59,384 bases of DNA from CAXTEJ01 sp964243295 (GTDB taxonomy: Bacteria; Actinomycetota; Actinomycetes; Actinomycetales; Angustibacteraceae), in NCBI GenBank assembly GCA_964243295.1, contig CAXTEJ010000019.1:1-59384 (forward strand). Direction: 5' to 3'. The stretch's first letter is position 1; the number at the start of each line of letters is the position of its first letter. Both the position numbers and the translations under genes were made by a program. Under the pieces are notes generated by a model. It ran no database searches. It saw nothing but the letters and a program-made list of their open reading frames with translations, and was not told where the DNA came from. Positions 51,112 through 59,329 of the stretch are shown in pieces.

Positions 51112-51178
51112 GTGGTGCCTCCAATGCTCGTGTGGTCGTGCTGGTCAGGTGGCCTCGTCTTGACCACGCTTCGCTTCA

Positions 51179-51209
51179 CGATCGATACCCCGACTGCGGG
51201 CAGCCATGC
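51179..51209 (-). promoter_or_regulatory. SigB/F-type promoter of the coiled-coil/holin/DUF3618 operon
   Basis: Reading leftward, GCATGG (51209-51204), 13 bases, GGGTAT (51190-51185), CGATCG (51184-51179). GGGTAT is the classic -10 of SigB/SigF-type factors. The same three blocks at the same spacing precede yihY (52607-52577). The transcript would begin near 51177, about 65 bases before the ATG. Confidence 0.6.
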
Positions 51210-51270
51210 GTGCTTCGGCAGGCTGATTGATCACGGTCGCAGCCGCGCGGCGATCAGGGACCGAGGGCGG

Positions 51271-51498
51271 TCAGTGGGGGACGTCGTCCGGGCGCTGGCG
51301 CTGCTGCGCGACCTCCCGCTCGGGGTGGCGGCGAAGGTACTCGCCCTCGAGCTCGGCGACCCTGCGGTCGGAGTTCTCCCACGCTGAGTGCGCCCCGAAC
51401 CGCAGGGTGTCGAGGCGGGTCTGGTAGAGGTGGCCGAGCTCGTGGAGCAGCTTGTGCTCGTCCAGCTCGGCGGTGGGGTGGCGCTCGTCGACGGCCAT
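51271..51498 (-). CDS. DUF6158 small protein
   Basis: ATG 51498 with GGAGG five bases upstream; 75 residues. The sequence HPTAELDEHKLLHELGHLYQ followed by TRLDTLRFGAHSAWENSDRR is typical of actinobacterial DUF6158 proteins, hydrophilic and helical. It lies 25 bases after yihY in the same direction and is probably in its operon. Function unknown. Confidence 0.85.
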   Translation of the reverse strand: MAVDERHPTAELDEHKLLHELGHLYQTRLDTLRFGAHSAWENSDRRVAELEGEYLRRHPEREVAQQRQRPDDVPH

Positions 51499-51523
51499 GC
51501 GGACCTCCGTGGGGACGTGCGTG

Positions 51524-52573
51524 TCAGTGCTGCTTCGCGTCGCTGGTGTCGCCGGGCATGCTGTCAGCCTTGACGGCGTCACGCTGGCCGAGCGGCTTGG
51601 CCGGGCCCTCGGTGGTGTCGGCCATCGTCTGCTGCTCGGACTCGGCGTTGACCTCGGCGCCCAGCAGCACGGCGTACGTCGTGATCCACAGCCACATGAG
51701 CAGCACGACGACACCGGCGAGGCTGCCGTAGGTCTTGCCGTAGGAGCCGAACGAGGCGTAGAGCGAGAAGCCGACTGACGCCACGATCCAGAGCACGGTG
51801 GCGATGATCGCGCCCGTGCTCGTCCAGGCGAACTTGGGGTTGTCGCGGTCGGGGGCGTAGCGGTAGAGCACCGCGAGGGTGATGACCACGGCGATCACGA
51901 GCACGACCCAGCGAGCCACCTGCAGCGCGATGCGGATGCCGGTCGGCGGGTCGGTCGCGGCGATCACCGCGGGAAAGACCGCGACGGCGCCGATCGCGAC
52001 GCCGAAGAACACGATGGCGCCGATCGTCATGGCCAGAGCCAGCGCCTTGCGCTTGACGAAGCCGCGCGTCTCCTCCTCGTCGTAGGCGAGGTTGACGGTC
52101 GAGATCAGGTTGCCGACGCCGCCGGAGGCGCTCCACAGCGCGGCGAGGATCGACACCACCAGCCCGATGCCGAGCCCCTTGGACGGCGCCGCGGCCAGGC
52201 TGTTGAGCTGGGTCGTCACCAGGCTGCGCGCCGACTCGGGGATGACGTCGGAGACGCTCTGCACCTGCGAGGCGACCTGCTGCGGCGTGGTGACGAGGCC
52301 GTAGACGAGGACGGCGGCGATCAGCGCCGGGAAGAGCGACAGGAACGCGAAGAACGCGACACCGGCCGCCAGGAGTGGCACCTGGTCGGCCTTGGCCTCC
52401 GCCCAGGCCCGCTTGAGCACCTGCTTCCAGCCGGCAGCCGGGATCTGCGTGGGCTTGTCGGCGTTGGCGCCGGGGACGTCGGCTGCGGAGCTGTCGTGAC
52501 CGCGCTGGCCGTCGCGCAGGTCGATGTCGTCGGGGCGTGAGGCGCCACGGGTGCTGCTCGAGTTCTCGGCCAT
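51524..52573 (-). CDS. YihY/BrkB family membrane protein
   Basis: ATG 52573 gives 349 residues. After a 40-residue polar tail the six-span YihY/BrkB core is clear: GVAFFAFLSLFPALIAAVLV, VSILAALWSASGGVGNLIST, LSWS-like YDEEETRGF turn, and LAGVVVLLMWLWITTYAVLL near the end. Function unknown (proposed envelope transporter). The predicted -10 box ends at 52583, so the mRNA may begin within about five bases of the ATG, and there is no SD: probably a leaderless message. Confidence 0.9.
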   Translation of the reverse strand: MAENSSSTRGASRPDDIDLRDGQRGHDSSAADVPGANADKPTQIPAAGWKQVLKRAWAEAKADQVPLLAAGVAFFAFLSLFPALIAAVLVYGLVTTPQQVASQVQSVSDVIPESARSLVTTQLNSLAAAPSKGLGIGLVVSILAALWSASGGVGNLISTVNLAYDEEETRGFVKRKALALAMTIGAIVFFGVAIGAVAVFPAVIAATDPPTGIRIALQVARWVVLVIAVVITLAVLYRYAPDRDNPKFAWTSTGAIIATVLWIVASVGFSLYASFGSYGKTYGSLAGVVVLLMWLWITTYAVLLGAEVNAESEQQTMADTTEGPAKPLGQRDAVKADSMPGDTSDAKQH

Positions 52574-52576
52574 GAT

Positions 52577-52607
52577 CGATCGTTACCCACGCGCGCGCCG
52601 TCCATGC
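52577..52607 (-). promoter_or_regulatory. SigB/F-type promoter of yihY
   Basis: Reading leftward, GCATGG (52607-52602), 13 bases, GGGTAA (52588-52583), CGATCG (52582-52577), then the ATG at 52573. It matches the element at 51179-51209 in all three blocks and in spacing. A SigB/F-family sigma gene begins 140 bases away on the other strand. Confidence 0.6.
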
Positions 52608-52748
52608 CAGTTGCGCTTGCAGGCCGCGGCCGACGGTGATCTAGTGGGCGCACCGGTGGTCGAGCCCGTGCCACGCCATGACGCAGCCCATCTCCGCGGT
52701 CCAACCGGACTCGCGCAGTGTCGGCTTCACCAGCACACGGGATGCCTG

Positions 52749-53528
52749 ATGACGAGCCTTGCCGAACGCCCCTCCGGGTCCGCTACTACCCCCGCCACCG
52801 TCGAGCAAACCCTCGCCGACGCGGCGGGCTTGCCGCAGCGTGAGCGCCAGCGGGTCCTCGACGACGTCGTGGTCCACCAGCTGGGTCTGGCCCGCAGCAT
52901 CGCGATGCGCTATCGCGACCGTGGCGAGCCCATCGAGGACCTCGTGCAGGTGGCCAACATGGCGCTGGTGATGGCCGCGCAGCGCTACCGTCCCGACCAC
53001 GGCGTCTCCTTCGCCGCCTTCGCCGTCCCGACCATCACCGGCGAGCTTCGCCGGTACTTCCGCGACCGCGGCTGGGACGTCCGCCCCCCGCGCCGCATCC
53101 AGGAGCTGCGCGGGCACGTGCAGTCGGCCACCCAGGACCTCGTGCACGAGCTCGGCCGCACCCCGACGACCGGGGAGGTGGCCGAGCGGCTCGGCGTCGA
53201 CGAGCGCGAGGTCCGCGAGACGCTCACCGCCACCGAGGGCTACCACTCGCTGTCGCTGGACGCCCCGGCCCCCGACGGCACCGCCACCCTGGCCGACGTC
53301 GTCGGCGGCCCGGACGGCGGGCTCGAGCAGGTCGCCGACCTGGAGGCCATCCGTCCGCTGCTCGCCCGGCTGGGCCAGCGCGACCGCCACATCCTCGCCC
53401 TGCGGTTCTTTCGCGGCTGCACCCAGCAGGAGATCGCCGACGACATCGGCGTGACGCAGATGCAGGTCTCCCGCCTGCTCACCCAGGCGCTGGCGCGGCT
53501 GCGCGCCGAGGCGGGGGAGGAGGCCTGA
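52749..53528 (+). CDS. RNA polymerase sigma factor, SigB/SigF/SigG family
   Basis: ATG 52749 gives 259 residues. Region 2 is strong (VVHQLGLARSIAMRYRDRGE, EDLVQVANMALVMAAQRYRP, then FAAFAVPTITGELRRYFRD), region 3 follows (ELGRTPTTGEVAERLGVDER), and region 4 has the HTH RFFRGCTQQEIADDIGVTQM. Group 3 stress/sporulation factors of this kind recognise GGGTAT-like -10 boxes, which occur twice just left of the gene. No anti-sigma factor gene is adjacent. Confidence 0.93.
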   Translation: MTSLAERPSGSATTPATVEQTLADAAGLPQRERQRVLDDVVVHQLGLARSIAMRYRDRGEPIEDLVQVANMALVMAAQRYRPDHGVSFAAFAVPTITGELRRYFRDRGWDVRPPRRIQELRGHVQSATQDLVHELGRTPTTGEVAERLGVDEREVRETLTATEGYHSLSLDAPAPDGTATLADVVGGPDGGLEQVADLEAIRPLLARLGQRDRHILALRFFRGCTQQEIADDIGVTQMQVSRLLTQALARLRAEAGEEA

Positions 53529-53715
53529 GCACGAGCCCCGGCAGCGCTGGAGACCACCGGCACCGCCCGCACCGCACGACGTCCTCGCACGCGAACGCAC
53601 GACGCACGCGCACCCAGCGGCTGGTCACCCAGCCGCCGTACCACCACCGGAGCCTCGCGGTTCCTGGCGCTCGAGACCGTGGCGCCTTCCTCGCACCATC
53701 TCCTGGGAGGCCTGA

Positions 53716-54786
53716 ATGAACGTCATCCTCGTCTGCTCGCACCCGGCCGACTCGGTTCGCGCGCCTCTTGCCGCCCGCCCGGCGAGCCTGGCGCAGGGCC
53801 TGCGCGACCTGCTGCGCGCCGGTGGCCACGCCGTCGAGCTCGTCGTGCTGCCGCAGCGTCTCGACGGCGACGGCGACGACGACGCCGCCGTCCGCACCAT
53901 CACCGCCCGCCACCAGGCCAACCCGGCCGACGTCCTGCACGCGCTCGACGGCGCCGCCGCCGCCGCGTGCCTGCGCGCCCGCTCGGTCCTCGGCGTGGCC
54001 ACCGTGTTCAGCGCTCAGCCGTGCTTCGCGGCCGCGCTCGACGACCCCGACCGCGCCCGCTGGCTCGCCTGCCTGCGTGCCGCAGACGCGGTGACCGTGG
54101 CCACCGCCCCTGAGGTGCGTGCGCTGCGCGAGCTCGGTGTGCGCGGCGACAGCGTGCACGTCGTGGCCGTCGCCGCGGCCGGCGAGATCCCGGTCGCGCC
54201 GCGGCTGACCTCCCCCTCGGGTGAGCGGTTGTTCAGCGTGCTGTCCGGCCCGCACGCCTGGGGCGGCACGGTCGACGTCGTCGCCGCTCTGGCCCGGGTG
54301 CGCGACACCCGGCTGGTCGTGGCCGGTCGCTGCTTCGTGCCCCGCGCTGCCGACCGCCTGCAGGCCGCCGCCGAGGCCTTCGGCGTCGCCGACCGCGTCG
54401 AGGTCGTCGGCTGGCTGTCCGACACCGAGACCGACGAGCTCGTCGACCGCTCGGCCGTCGTCATCGCCCCCCGTCGGTCGCTGACCTCGGGTGCGGCCTC
54501 GCTGCGCGCCATGGGCCGTGGCCGCCCGGTCGTCGCCTACGACGTGCCCACGCAGGCTGAGATCGTCGTGGACGGCGAGACCGGGATCCTCGTGCCCATC
54601 GGTTCGCGGCCGGCCCTGGCGCACGCCATGGCCACGCTCGTCGACGACCCGTTCCGGCAGGAGGCCATGGGCCAGGCCGGTCAGGACCGCGCAGTCGCCC
54701 GGTTCGGTCCGGAGCCGACGTCCCGCCTGCTCGAGGGCGCCTACCGCGGTGTCGCCGTCCGCCGGGAGCACTCGCTCGCGTCCTGA
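53716..54786 (+). CDS. Family 4 glycosyltransferase
   Basis: ATG 53716 with GGGAGG five bases before it; 356 residues. GT-B fold: N-terminal Rossmann half (MNVILVCSHPADSVRAPLAA, ADVLHALDGAAAAACLRARS) and C-terminal donor half (VEVVGWLSDTETDELVDRSA, VIAPRRSLTSGAASLRAMGR, DVPTQAEIVVDGETGILVPI). The expected EGFG/E-x7-E motif of GT4 is degenerate (SGAASLRAMGRGRPVVA), so activity or donor use may differ. Acceptor unknown. Confidence 0.82.
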   Translation: MNVILVCSHPADSVRAPLAARPASLAQGLRDLLRAGGHAVELVVLPQRLDGDGDDDAAVRTITARHQANPADVLHALDGAAAAACLRARSVLGVATVFSAQPCFAAALDDPDRARWLACLRAADAVTVATAPEVRALRELGVRGDSVHVVAVAAAGEIPVAPRLTSPSGERLFSVLSGPHAWGGTVDVVAALARVRDTRLVVAGRCFVPRAADRLQAAAEAFGVADRVEVVGWLSDTETDELVDRSAVVIAPRRSLTSGAASLRAMGRGRPVVAYDVPTQAEIVVDGETGILVPIGSRPALAHAMATLVDDPFRQEAMGQAGQDRAVARFGPEPTSRLLEGAYRGVAVRREHSLAS

Positions 54787-54794
54787 GCGCCCGC

Positions 54795-54830
54795 GGCCCT
54801 GGCTCGCGACCTCAGGTCGCGGCCAGGGCC
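54795..54830. terminator. Terminator hairpin between convergent genes
   Basis: GGCCCTGGC (54795-54803) pairs with GCCAGGGCC (54822-54830); inside, after one bulged T, CGCGACC (54805-54811) pairs with GGTCGCG (54815-54821) over a TCA loop. It lies 9 bases after the glycosyltransferase stop and includes the end of the leftward gene. Confidence 0.8.
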
Positions 54831-55498
54831 CGCTCCTCGATGGCCGTCAGGTCGACGACGCGGCTCGCGGCGTCTCGCAGCCGGTCGCTCAGCGCGTCGA
54901 GCCCGGGGCTCACGACGGTGAGGGGGCCGCGGCCGGCCAGCCTGACGAAGATGCCGTCGTTGCTGATGACGGCCGTGCGCGCCCGCTCGGCCTGGATCGC
55001 CTCGGCGGCGTCGAGCAGCACGTGGTCGGCGACGTCGCTGCCGTCGTCGACCGAGTGGGCCTGGTCGGCCAGCTCGGCGAGGTGGGGCCGGGCCCGGGCG
55101 ACAGCGCCGTGCTGGCCCGCGAGCACCACGTGGTCGGCGATCCGGCCCAGCCACACCACGACCTCCATGCGCGCCTGCCACCGGCTCGGCCCGGCCCGGA
55201 GGTTGTCGAGGTCGACGAGCAGGATCCGCGGGCCCGACCCCCGCACCCACAGCGGGTGGTGGCGCAGCCAGGCGATCATCGCCGGCCCGAGCGTGCCCGG
55301 CTCGGCGTCGGCGGCCCGCGGCGACACCACCGGGACGTCGAACAGCGACGTGGCCGGACGTCGTCCGGGCGCGCTCCGCCGGCGACCGCGCGCGAGCGAC
55401 CGCTCGGCGGGCAGCGTCGCGAGGTCGACCCATTCGAAGGCCTCGGCCGCGCTGCCCGTCGGCAGCAGCACGCCGGTGCGCGTGCCTCCCAGTCCCAT
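54812..55498 (-). CDS. NYN/PIN-like domain protein
   Basis: ATG 55498 with GAGGA eight bases before it; 228 residues. After a 75-residue non-conserved start, the second half has the NYN nuclease pattern: first acids in RILLVDLDNLRAG, a middle acid in DDGSDVADHVLLDAAEA and the last in TAVISNDGIFVRLA. Such proteins usually cleave RNA with one metal ion. The resemblance is from motif order only. It stands alone between two convergent/divergent gene borders. Confidence 0.6.
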   Translation of the reverse strand: MGLGGTRTGVLLPTGSAAEAFEWVDLATLPAERSLARGRRRSAPGRRPATSLFDVPVVSPRAADAEPGTLGPAMIAWLRHHPLWVRGSGPRILLVDLDNLRAGPSRWQARMEVVVWLGRIADHVVLAGQHGAVARARPHLAELADQAHSVDDGSDVADHVLLDAAEAIQAERARTAVISNDGIFVRLAGRGPLTVVSPGLDALSDRLRDAASRVVDLTAIEERALAAT

Positions 55499-55689
55499 GG
55501 GCGAATCCTCGCAGGTGCCGTGCTGGGCGCGAGTCCGCACGAACGGGGCACCTGACGGCCACGCGTGACCCGTTCGTGCGCAGTCGCGGGCACGTGACCC
55601 GCCCCGAGCGGCCGTCGGGTGGCGGCGCCGGCGCGACTCGCGCAAGGTGGGAGGCTGCCAGCACCAGCCACTTGCGAGGAGTGATCAGC

Positions 55690-55971
55690 GTGGAGTCCCA
55701 GCCGCTGTCCGAGGACGTGTCCGCCGAGAGCACCCTGCGCCACGACGCCACCGTCCAGGGCGTCATCGACAGCCTGTCGGGCGGTTCCATGGTCGACCGG
55801 CCGATCGACGAGGTGGCGGGCGCGCTGCAGCAGGCGCTGATGGACGCCGGGCTGCCCGAGCAGCCCGCCCCCTGGATCGACGCCACCGCCCGCGAGATCT
55901 CGGGCGGCCGCACCGTGGTCGCCGACACCCGCGCCCAGGTCGACCCGAAGAACCTGCCGGAGAACCGCTGA
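55690..55971 (+). CDS. Small hypothetical protein
   Basis: The start is GTG 55690 with GAGGAG eight bases upstream (GTG 55681 overlaps that SD). The product is 93 residues, acidic, helical: TVQGVIDSLSGGSMVDRPID and EVAGALQQALMDAGLPEQPA. No cysteine or membrane span. I recognise no family. It ends 5 bases before the PHP gene, so they are likely one operon. Confidence 0.7.
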   Translation: MESQPLSEDVSAESTLRHDATVQGVIDSLSGGSMVDRPIDEVAGALQQALMDAGLPEQPAPWIDATAREISGGRTVVADTRAQVDPKNLPENR

Positions 55972-55976
55972 CCGCC

Positions 55977-57002
55977 GTGGACCCGCTGCAGGCGCTGCGG
56001 CGGATCGCGTTCCTGCTCGAGCGCACGCAGTCCTCGACCTATCGGGTCAAGGCGTTCCGAACCGCGGCGGACGTCGTCGCGCGCCAGGGTGCCGACGAGA
56101 TCGCCGCGCGCGGGGCGGCGGGCACCCTCAAGGAGCTGAACGGCGTCGGCGACGCCACCGCTGCGGTGATCGCGGAGGCCGTCGCCGGCGGGGTGCCGTC
56201 GTACCTGCAGCGGCTGGAGGGCGAGCGCGCCGACCTGGTGTCACTCGACGAGCCGGGTCGGGCGCTGCTCGCGTCGCTGCGCGGCGACCTGCACAGCCAC
56301 TCCGACTGGAGCGACGGCGGCAGCCCCATCGAGGAGATGGCCGTCACGGCCGTCGAGCTCGGTCACGACTACCTCGCGCTCACCGACCACTCGCCACGGC
56401 TGAAGGTGGCGCGCGGCCTGACCGCCGAGCGGCTCACCCGCCAGCTCGGCGTGGTCGACGGCCTGCGCGACCGGCTGCTGCCGTTCCGGCTGCTCACCGG
56501 CATCGAGGTCGACATCCTGGACGACGGCGGCCTCGACCAGACGCCCGAGATGCTCGAGCGCCTCGACGTCGTCGTCGCCTCGGTGCACTCCAAGCTCGCG
56601 ATGGAGCGCCCGGCGATGACCCGCCGCATGCTCGCGGCGGTGCGCGACCGGCACACCGACGTCCTCGGGCACTGCACCGGGCGCCTGGTCACCGGTGGCC
56701 GCGGCACGCGCGCGCAGAGCGCCTTCGACGCTGATTCCGTGTTCGCCGAGTGCGCCGAGCGCGGCGTGGCCGTCGAGATCAACTGCCGGCCGGAGCGCCA
56801 GGACCCGCCGGACGACCTGCTGACCAGGGCCGTCGCGGCCGGCTGCCTGTTCAGCATGGACACCGACGCGCACGCGCCCGGCCAGCTCGACTGGCGCGCG
56901 CTCGGGGTCGAGCGGGCCGTGCGCTGCGGCGTGCCGCCCGACCGCATCATCACCACGTGGCCGGTCGACCGCCTGCTCGACTGGACGACGCGCCCGCGCT
57001 GA
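55977..57002 (+). CDS. PHP-domain phosphoesterase with helix-hairpin-helix domain (PolX-like)
   Basis: GTG 55977 gives 341 residues. Residues 1-85 are the HhH region of PolX proteins (LERTQSSTYRVKAFRTAADV, LKELNGVGDATAAVIAEAV). The PHP domain follows with every metal motif: DLHSHSDWSDG, LTDHSP, GIEVDILDDG, VVASVHSKLA, VLGHCTGRL and SMDTDAHAPG. It lacks the polymerase domain, so it is a stand-alone trinuclear metal phosphatase or exonuclease, probably in DNA repair. Confidence 0.9.
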   Translation: MDPLQALRRIAFLLERTQSSTYRVKAFRTAADVVARQGADEIAARGAAGTLKELNGVGDATAAVIAEAVAGGVPSYLQRLEGERADLVSLDEPGRALLASLRGDLHSHSDWSDGGSPIEEMAVTAVELGHDYLALTDHSPRLKVARGLTAERLTRQLGVVDGLRDRLLPFRLLTGIEVDILDDGGLDQTPEMLERLDVVVASVHSKLAMERPAMTRRMLAAVRDRHTDVLGHCTGRLVTGGRGTRAQSAFDADSVFAECAERGVAVEINCRPERQDPPDDLLTRAVAAGCLFSMDTDAHAPGQLDWRALGVERAVRCGVPPDRIITTWPVDRLLDWTTRPR

Positions 57003-57017
57003 CCGCGCCCGGCCGTC

Positions 57018-58061
57018 TCAGTGGTGCTCGACGCGGCCCTGCGCCCCGCTGGGGTCGGCGTGGATCACCGCGCCCGTCAGCCGCGGCACCTCCCGGCGCA
57101 GCGCCCGCTCGGCCGCGACGCACACGTCATGCGCCACCACCAGGCTGCTGGCGCCGTCGACGACCACGTCGGCGTCCGCGTGCAGCTCGTGGCCGATCCA
57201 GCGCAGCCGCACCTGCCCGACGCCCAGCACCTGCGGGACGCCGGCCAGCACCGCCTCGCAGCGGTCGACGAGCTCGGGGTCGACGGCGTCCATCAGCCGG
57301 CGGTAGACCTGCCGCGCGGCGTCGCGCAGCACCGCCACGATCGCCACCGTGATGAGCAGCCCGACCAGCGGGTCGGCCAGCTCGAACCCCGCCGCGGCTC
57401 CGCCCGCGCCCACCAGCACGGCGAGGGAGGTGAAGCCGTCGGTGCGCGCGTGCAGGCCGTCGGCGACGAGCGCCGCCGAGCCGATCCGGCGTCCGACCGT
57501 GATGCGGTAGCGCGCCACCAGCTCGTTGCCGACGAAGCCGATCAGCCCGGCGGCGGCGACGGCAGCGAGGTACGACACCGGCTGCGGGTCGGCGAGCCGC
57601 CGGATCGCGGCCACCGCCGCGAAGACGGCCGAGGCCGCGATGGTCACGACGATCATCACGCCGGCGAGGTCCTCGGCGCGGCCGTAGCCGTAGGTGTAGC
57701 GGCGGGTCGGCAGCCGTCGTCCGAGCGTGAACGCGATGGCGAGCGGTACGGCGGTCAGCGCGTCGGCGAGGTTGTGCACGGTGTCACCGAGCAGAGCCAC
57801 CGACCCCGAGATGACGACGACCACCGCCTGCAGCGCCGCGGTGACACCCAGCACGCCGAGCGAGATCCACAGCGCGCGCATGCCCTCGCGGGAGGACTCG
57901 AGGGCGCTGTCGATCGAGTCGGCCGCGTCGTGGCTGTGCGGCGTCACCGCGTGGCTCACCCCGCCGCGCATCCGCGACCACAGCGAGCCCACAGGCTGCG
58001 GGGAGTGCCCGTGCCCGTGCCCGTGCCCGTGGCCGTGGCCGTGCCCGTGCGCGTCGGTCAT
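57018..58061 (-). CDS. Cation diffusion facilitator with His-rich N-terminus
   Basis: ATG 58061 gives 347 residues, overlapping the MFS stop by four bases. The first 20 residues are a run of about eight Gly-His pairs, with two more His-rich stretches after it, expected to bind zinc or nickel. Six spans follow, with the metal motifs LLGDTVHNLADALT and ADGLHARTDGFTS (HxxxD), then a C-terminal cytoplasmic domain with VRLRWIGHELHADADVVVDG. It exports divalent metal ions, probably zinc. Confidence 0.93.
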   Translation of the reverse strand: MTDAHGHGHGHGHGHGHGHSPQPVGSLWSRMRGGVSHAVTPHSHDAADSIDSALESSREGMRALWISLGVLGVTAALQAVVVVISGSVALLGDTVHNLADALTAVPLAIAFTLGRRLPTRRYTYGYGRAEDLAGVMIVVTIAASAVFAAVAAIRRLADPQPVSYLAAVAAAGLIGFVGNELVARYRITVGRRIGSAALVADGLHARTDGFTSLAVLVGAGGAAAGFELADPLVGLLITVAIVAVLRDAARQVYRRLMDAVDPELVDRCEAVLAGVPQVLGVGQVRLRWIGHELHADADVVVDGASSLVVAHDVCVAAERALRREVPRLTGAVIHADPSGAQGRVEHH

Positions 58062-59293
58062 GCGCCCAGCATGGCCGACGCACGTCGACGAGGTCGGGTC
58101 ACGACCAAGGCGGCGGTAGCCACGGCGCCGAGCGACACCGCGAACCCGGAGCGGGCGCCGTGGGCGTCGACGAGGAAGCCCGCCACGGAGGCGCCGGCGG
58201 CGAACGCGGTGGCGCTCGCGCTGCTGAGCCAGGTGAAGGCCCTGGTCAACGACGCCGCGGGAGCCATCTGCTGGGTGAGCACCGAGCCGAGGATGATCGA
58301 GGGGGCAACCAGCAGCCCCGGCAGCACCAGCGCGACGCCCATCGCAGGCACGCTCGTCACGAGCAGCAGCGGCACGCACGCGAGCACGAACACCGGCAGG
58401 ACGACGTCCAGCTGGCGGCGGGGCACAGCGCGCCAGTGCCGGTGGCCGTGCACGAGCCCGGCGGTGACGCTGCCCACCGCGAGCAGGCTGTAGAGCGGCC
58501 CGGCCGCCGCGTCGCGGCCAAGGTCGACAGCGAAGGCCGTGACGGACACCTGCGTCGCGCCGAAGAAGGCCCCGAGCGCGGAGTTGAGCACCAGCAGGGG
58601 AGCCAGCCGGCGCAGCAGCGACCGTGCGGCCGCGGACCCGCCGTCGGCCTCGGGCTGCGCTGCGTGCTCGTGCGCGGCCGGCGGCGTGCTGGCGCGCTGG
58701 CGCAGCAGCACGGCGCAGCCACCAACCACCAGGGCGCCGGCGAGCAGCATCGCCGGCACCGGCCCCTCCGTGGCGGCGATGGTGCCCACGAGCGCTGGTC
58801 CGAAAAGGAACGACCCCTCGGTGGCAAGCGCCTCCAGCGCGAAGGCGGTCGGCAGCGACGATTCCTGGCCGCCGCGGGTGAGCAGGTGCGACCAGCGGGC
58901 CGCCGCCACCGCACCGATCTGCGGCACGGTGGCGCCCAGCACCGCGCCCGCCGCCGCCAGCGCGACGAGCGGCGCTCGGGCTCCGGCCGCCGCGATCAGC
59001 GAGGCGAGCGCGGCGGTGTAGCAGGCGACGACGGCCGGCAGCACCCGGCCCTGCCCGTGCCGGTCGTGGAGCCGGCCGGTGGCGGGTCCGGCGAGCGCAC
59101 CCGCGACGGCGAAGGAGCCCGTCACGACGCCGGCCTGCCGAAACGAGCCGGTGGTGTCGTGGACCAGCCACACCACGCCCAGCCCGGTCATCGAGGCCCC
59201 GAGCCGGGCCGGCAGCGCGGCAAGCAGCAGGGCGAGCGCGCCGGCGCTCGTCAGCAGCACGCGGTACGGAGACCCCGGGGGCGCCGCGGTCAC
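58058..59293 (-). CDS. MFS transporter
   Basis: GTG 59293 gives 411 residues with about twelve hydrophobic spans. The loop 2-3 MFS motif is visible as GPATGRLHDRHGQGRVLP. A His-containing central loop (PPAAHEHAAQPEADGG) separates the halves. The set resembles drug or sugar efflux proteins; the substrate is unknown. Its stop overlaps the CDF gene (ATGA), an unusual pairing that suggests both act on one stress. Confidence 0.88.
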   Translation of the reverse strand: MTAAPPGSPYRVLLTSAGALALLLAALPARLGASMTGLGVVWLVHDTTGSFRQAGVVTGSFAVAGALAGPATGRLHDRHGQGRVLPAVVACYTAALASLIAAAGARAPLVALAAAGAVLGATVPQIGAVAAARWSHLLTRGGQESSLPTAFALEALATEGSFLFGPALVGTIAATEGPVPAMLLAGALVVGGCAVLLRQRASTPPAAHEHAAQPEADGGSAAARSLLRRLAPLLVLNSALGAFFGATQVSVTAFAVDLGRDAAAGPLYSLLAVGSVTAGLVHGHRHWRAVPRRQLDVVLPVFVLACVPLLLVTSVPAMGVALVLPGLLVAPSIILGSVLTQQMAPAASLTRAFTWLSSASATAFAAGASVAGFLVDAHGARSGFAVSLGAVATAALVVTRPRRRASAMLGA

Positions 59294-59329
59294 CGCTGCG
59301 CGCCGTGGGGCGTCCGGGCGATCATCGGC

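Noticed and set aside
57018..59171. 717-codon frame joining the CDF gene to upstream sequence
   Set aside because: The CDF protein begins at ATG 58061; the extra part lies over the MFS gene in another frame and has no homology character.
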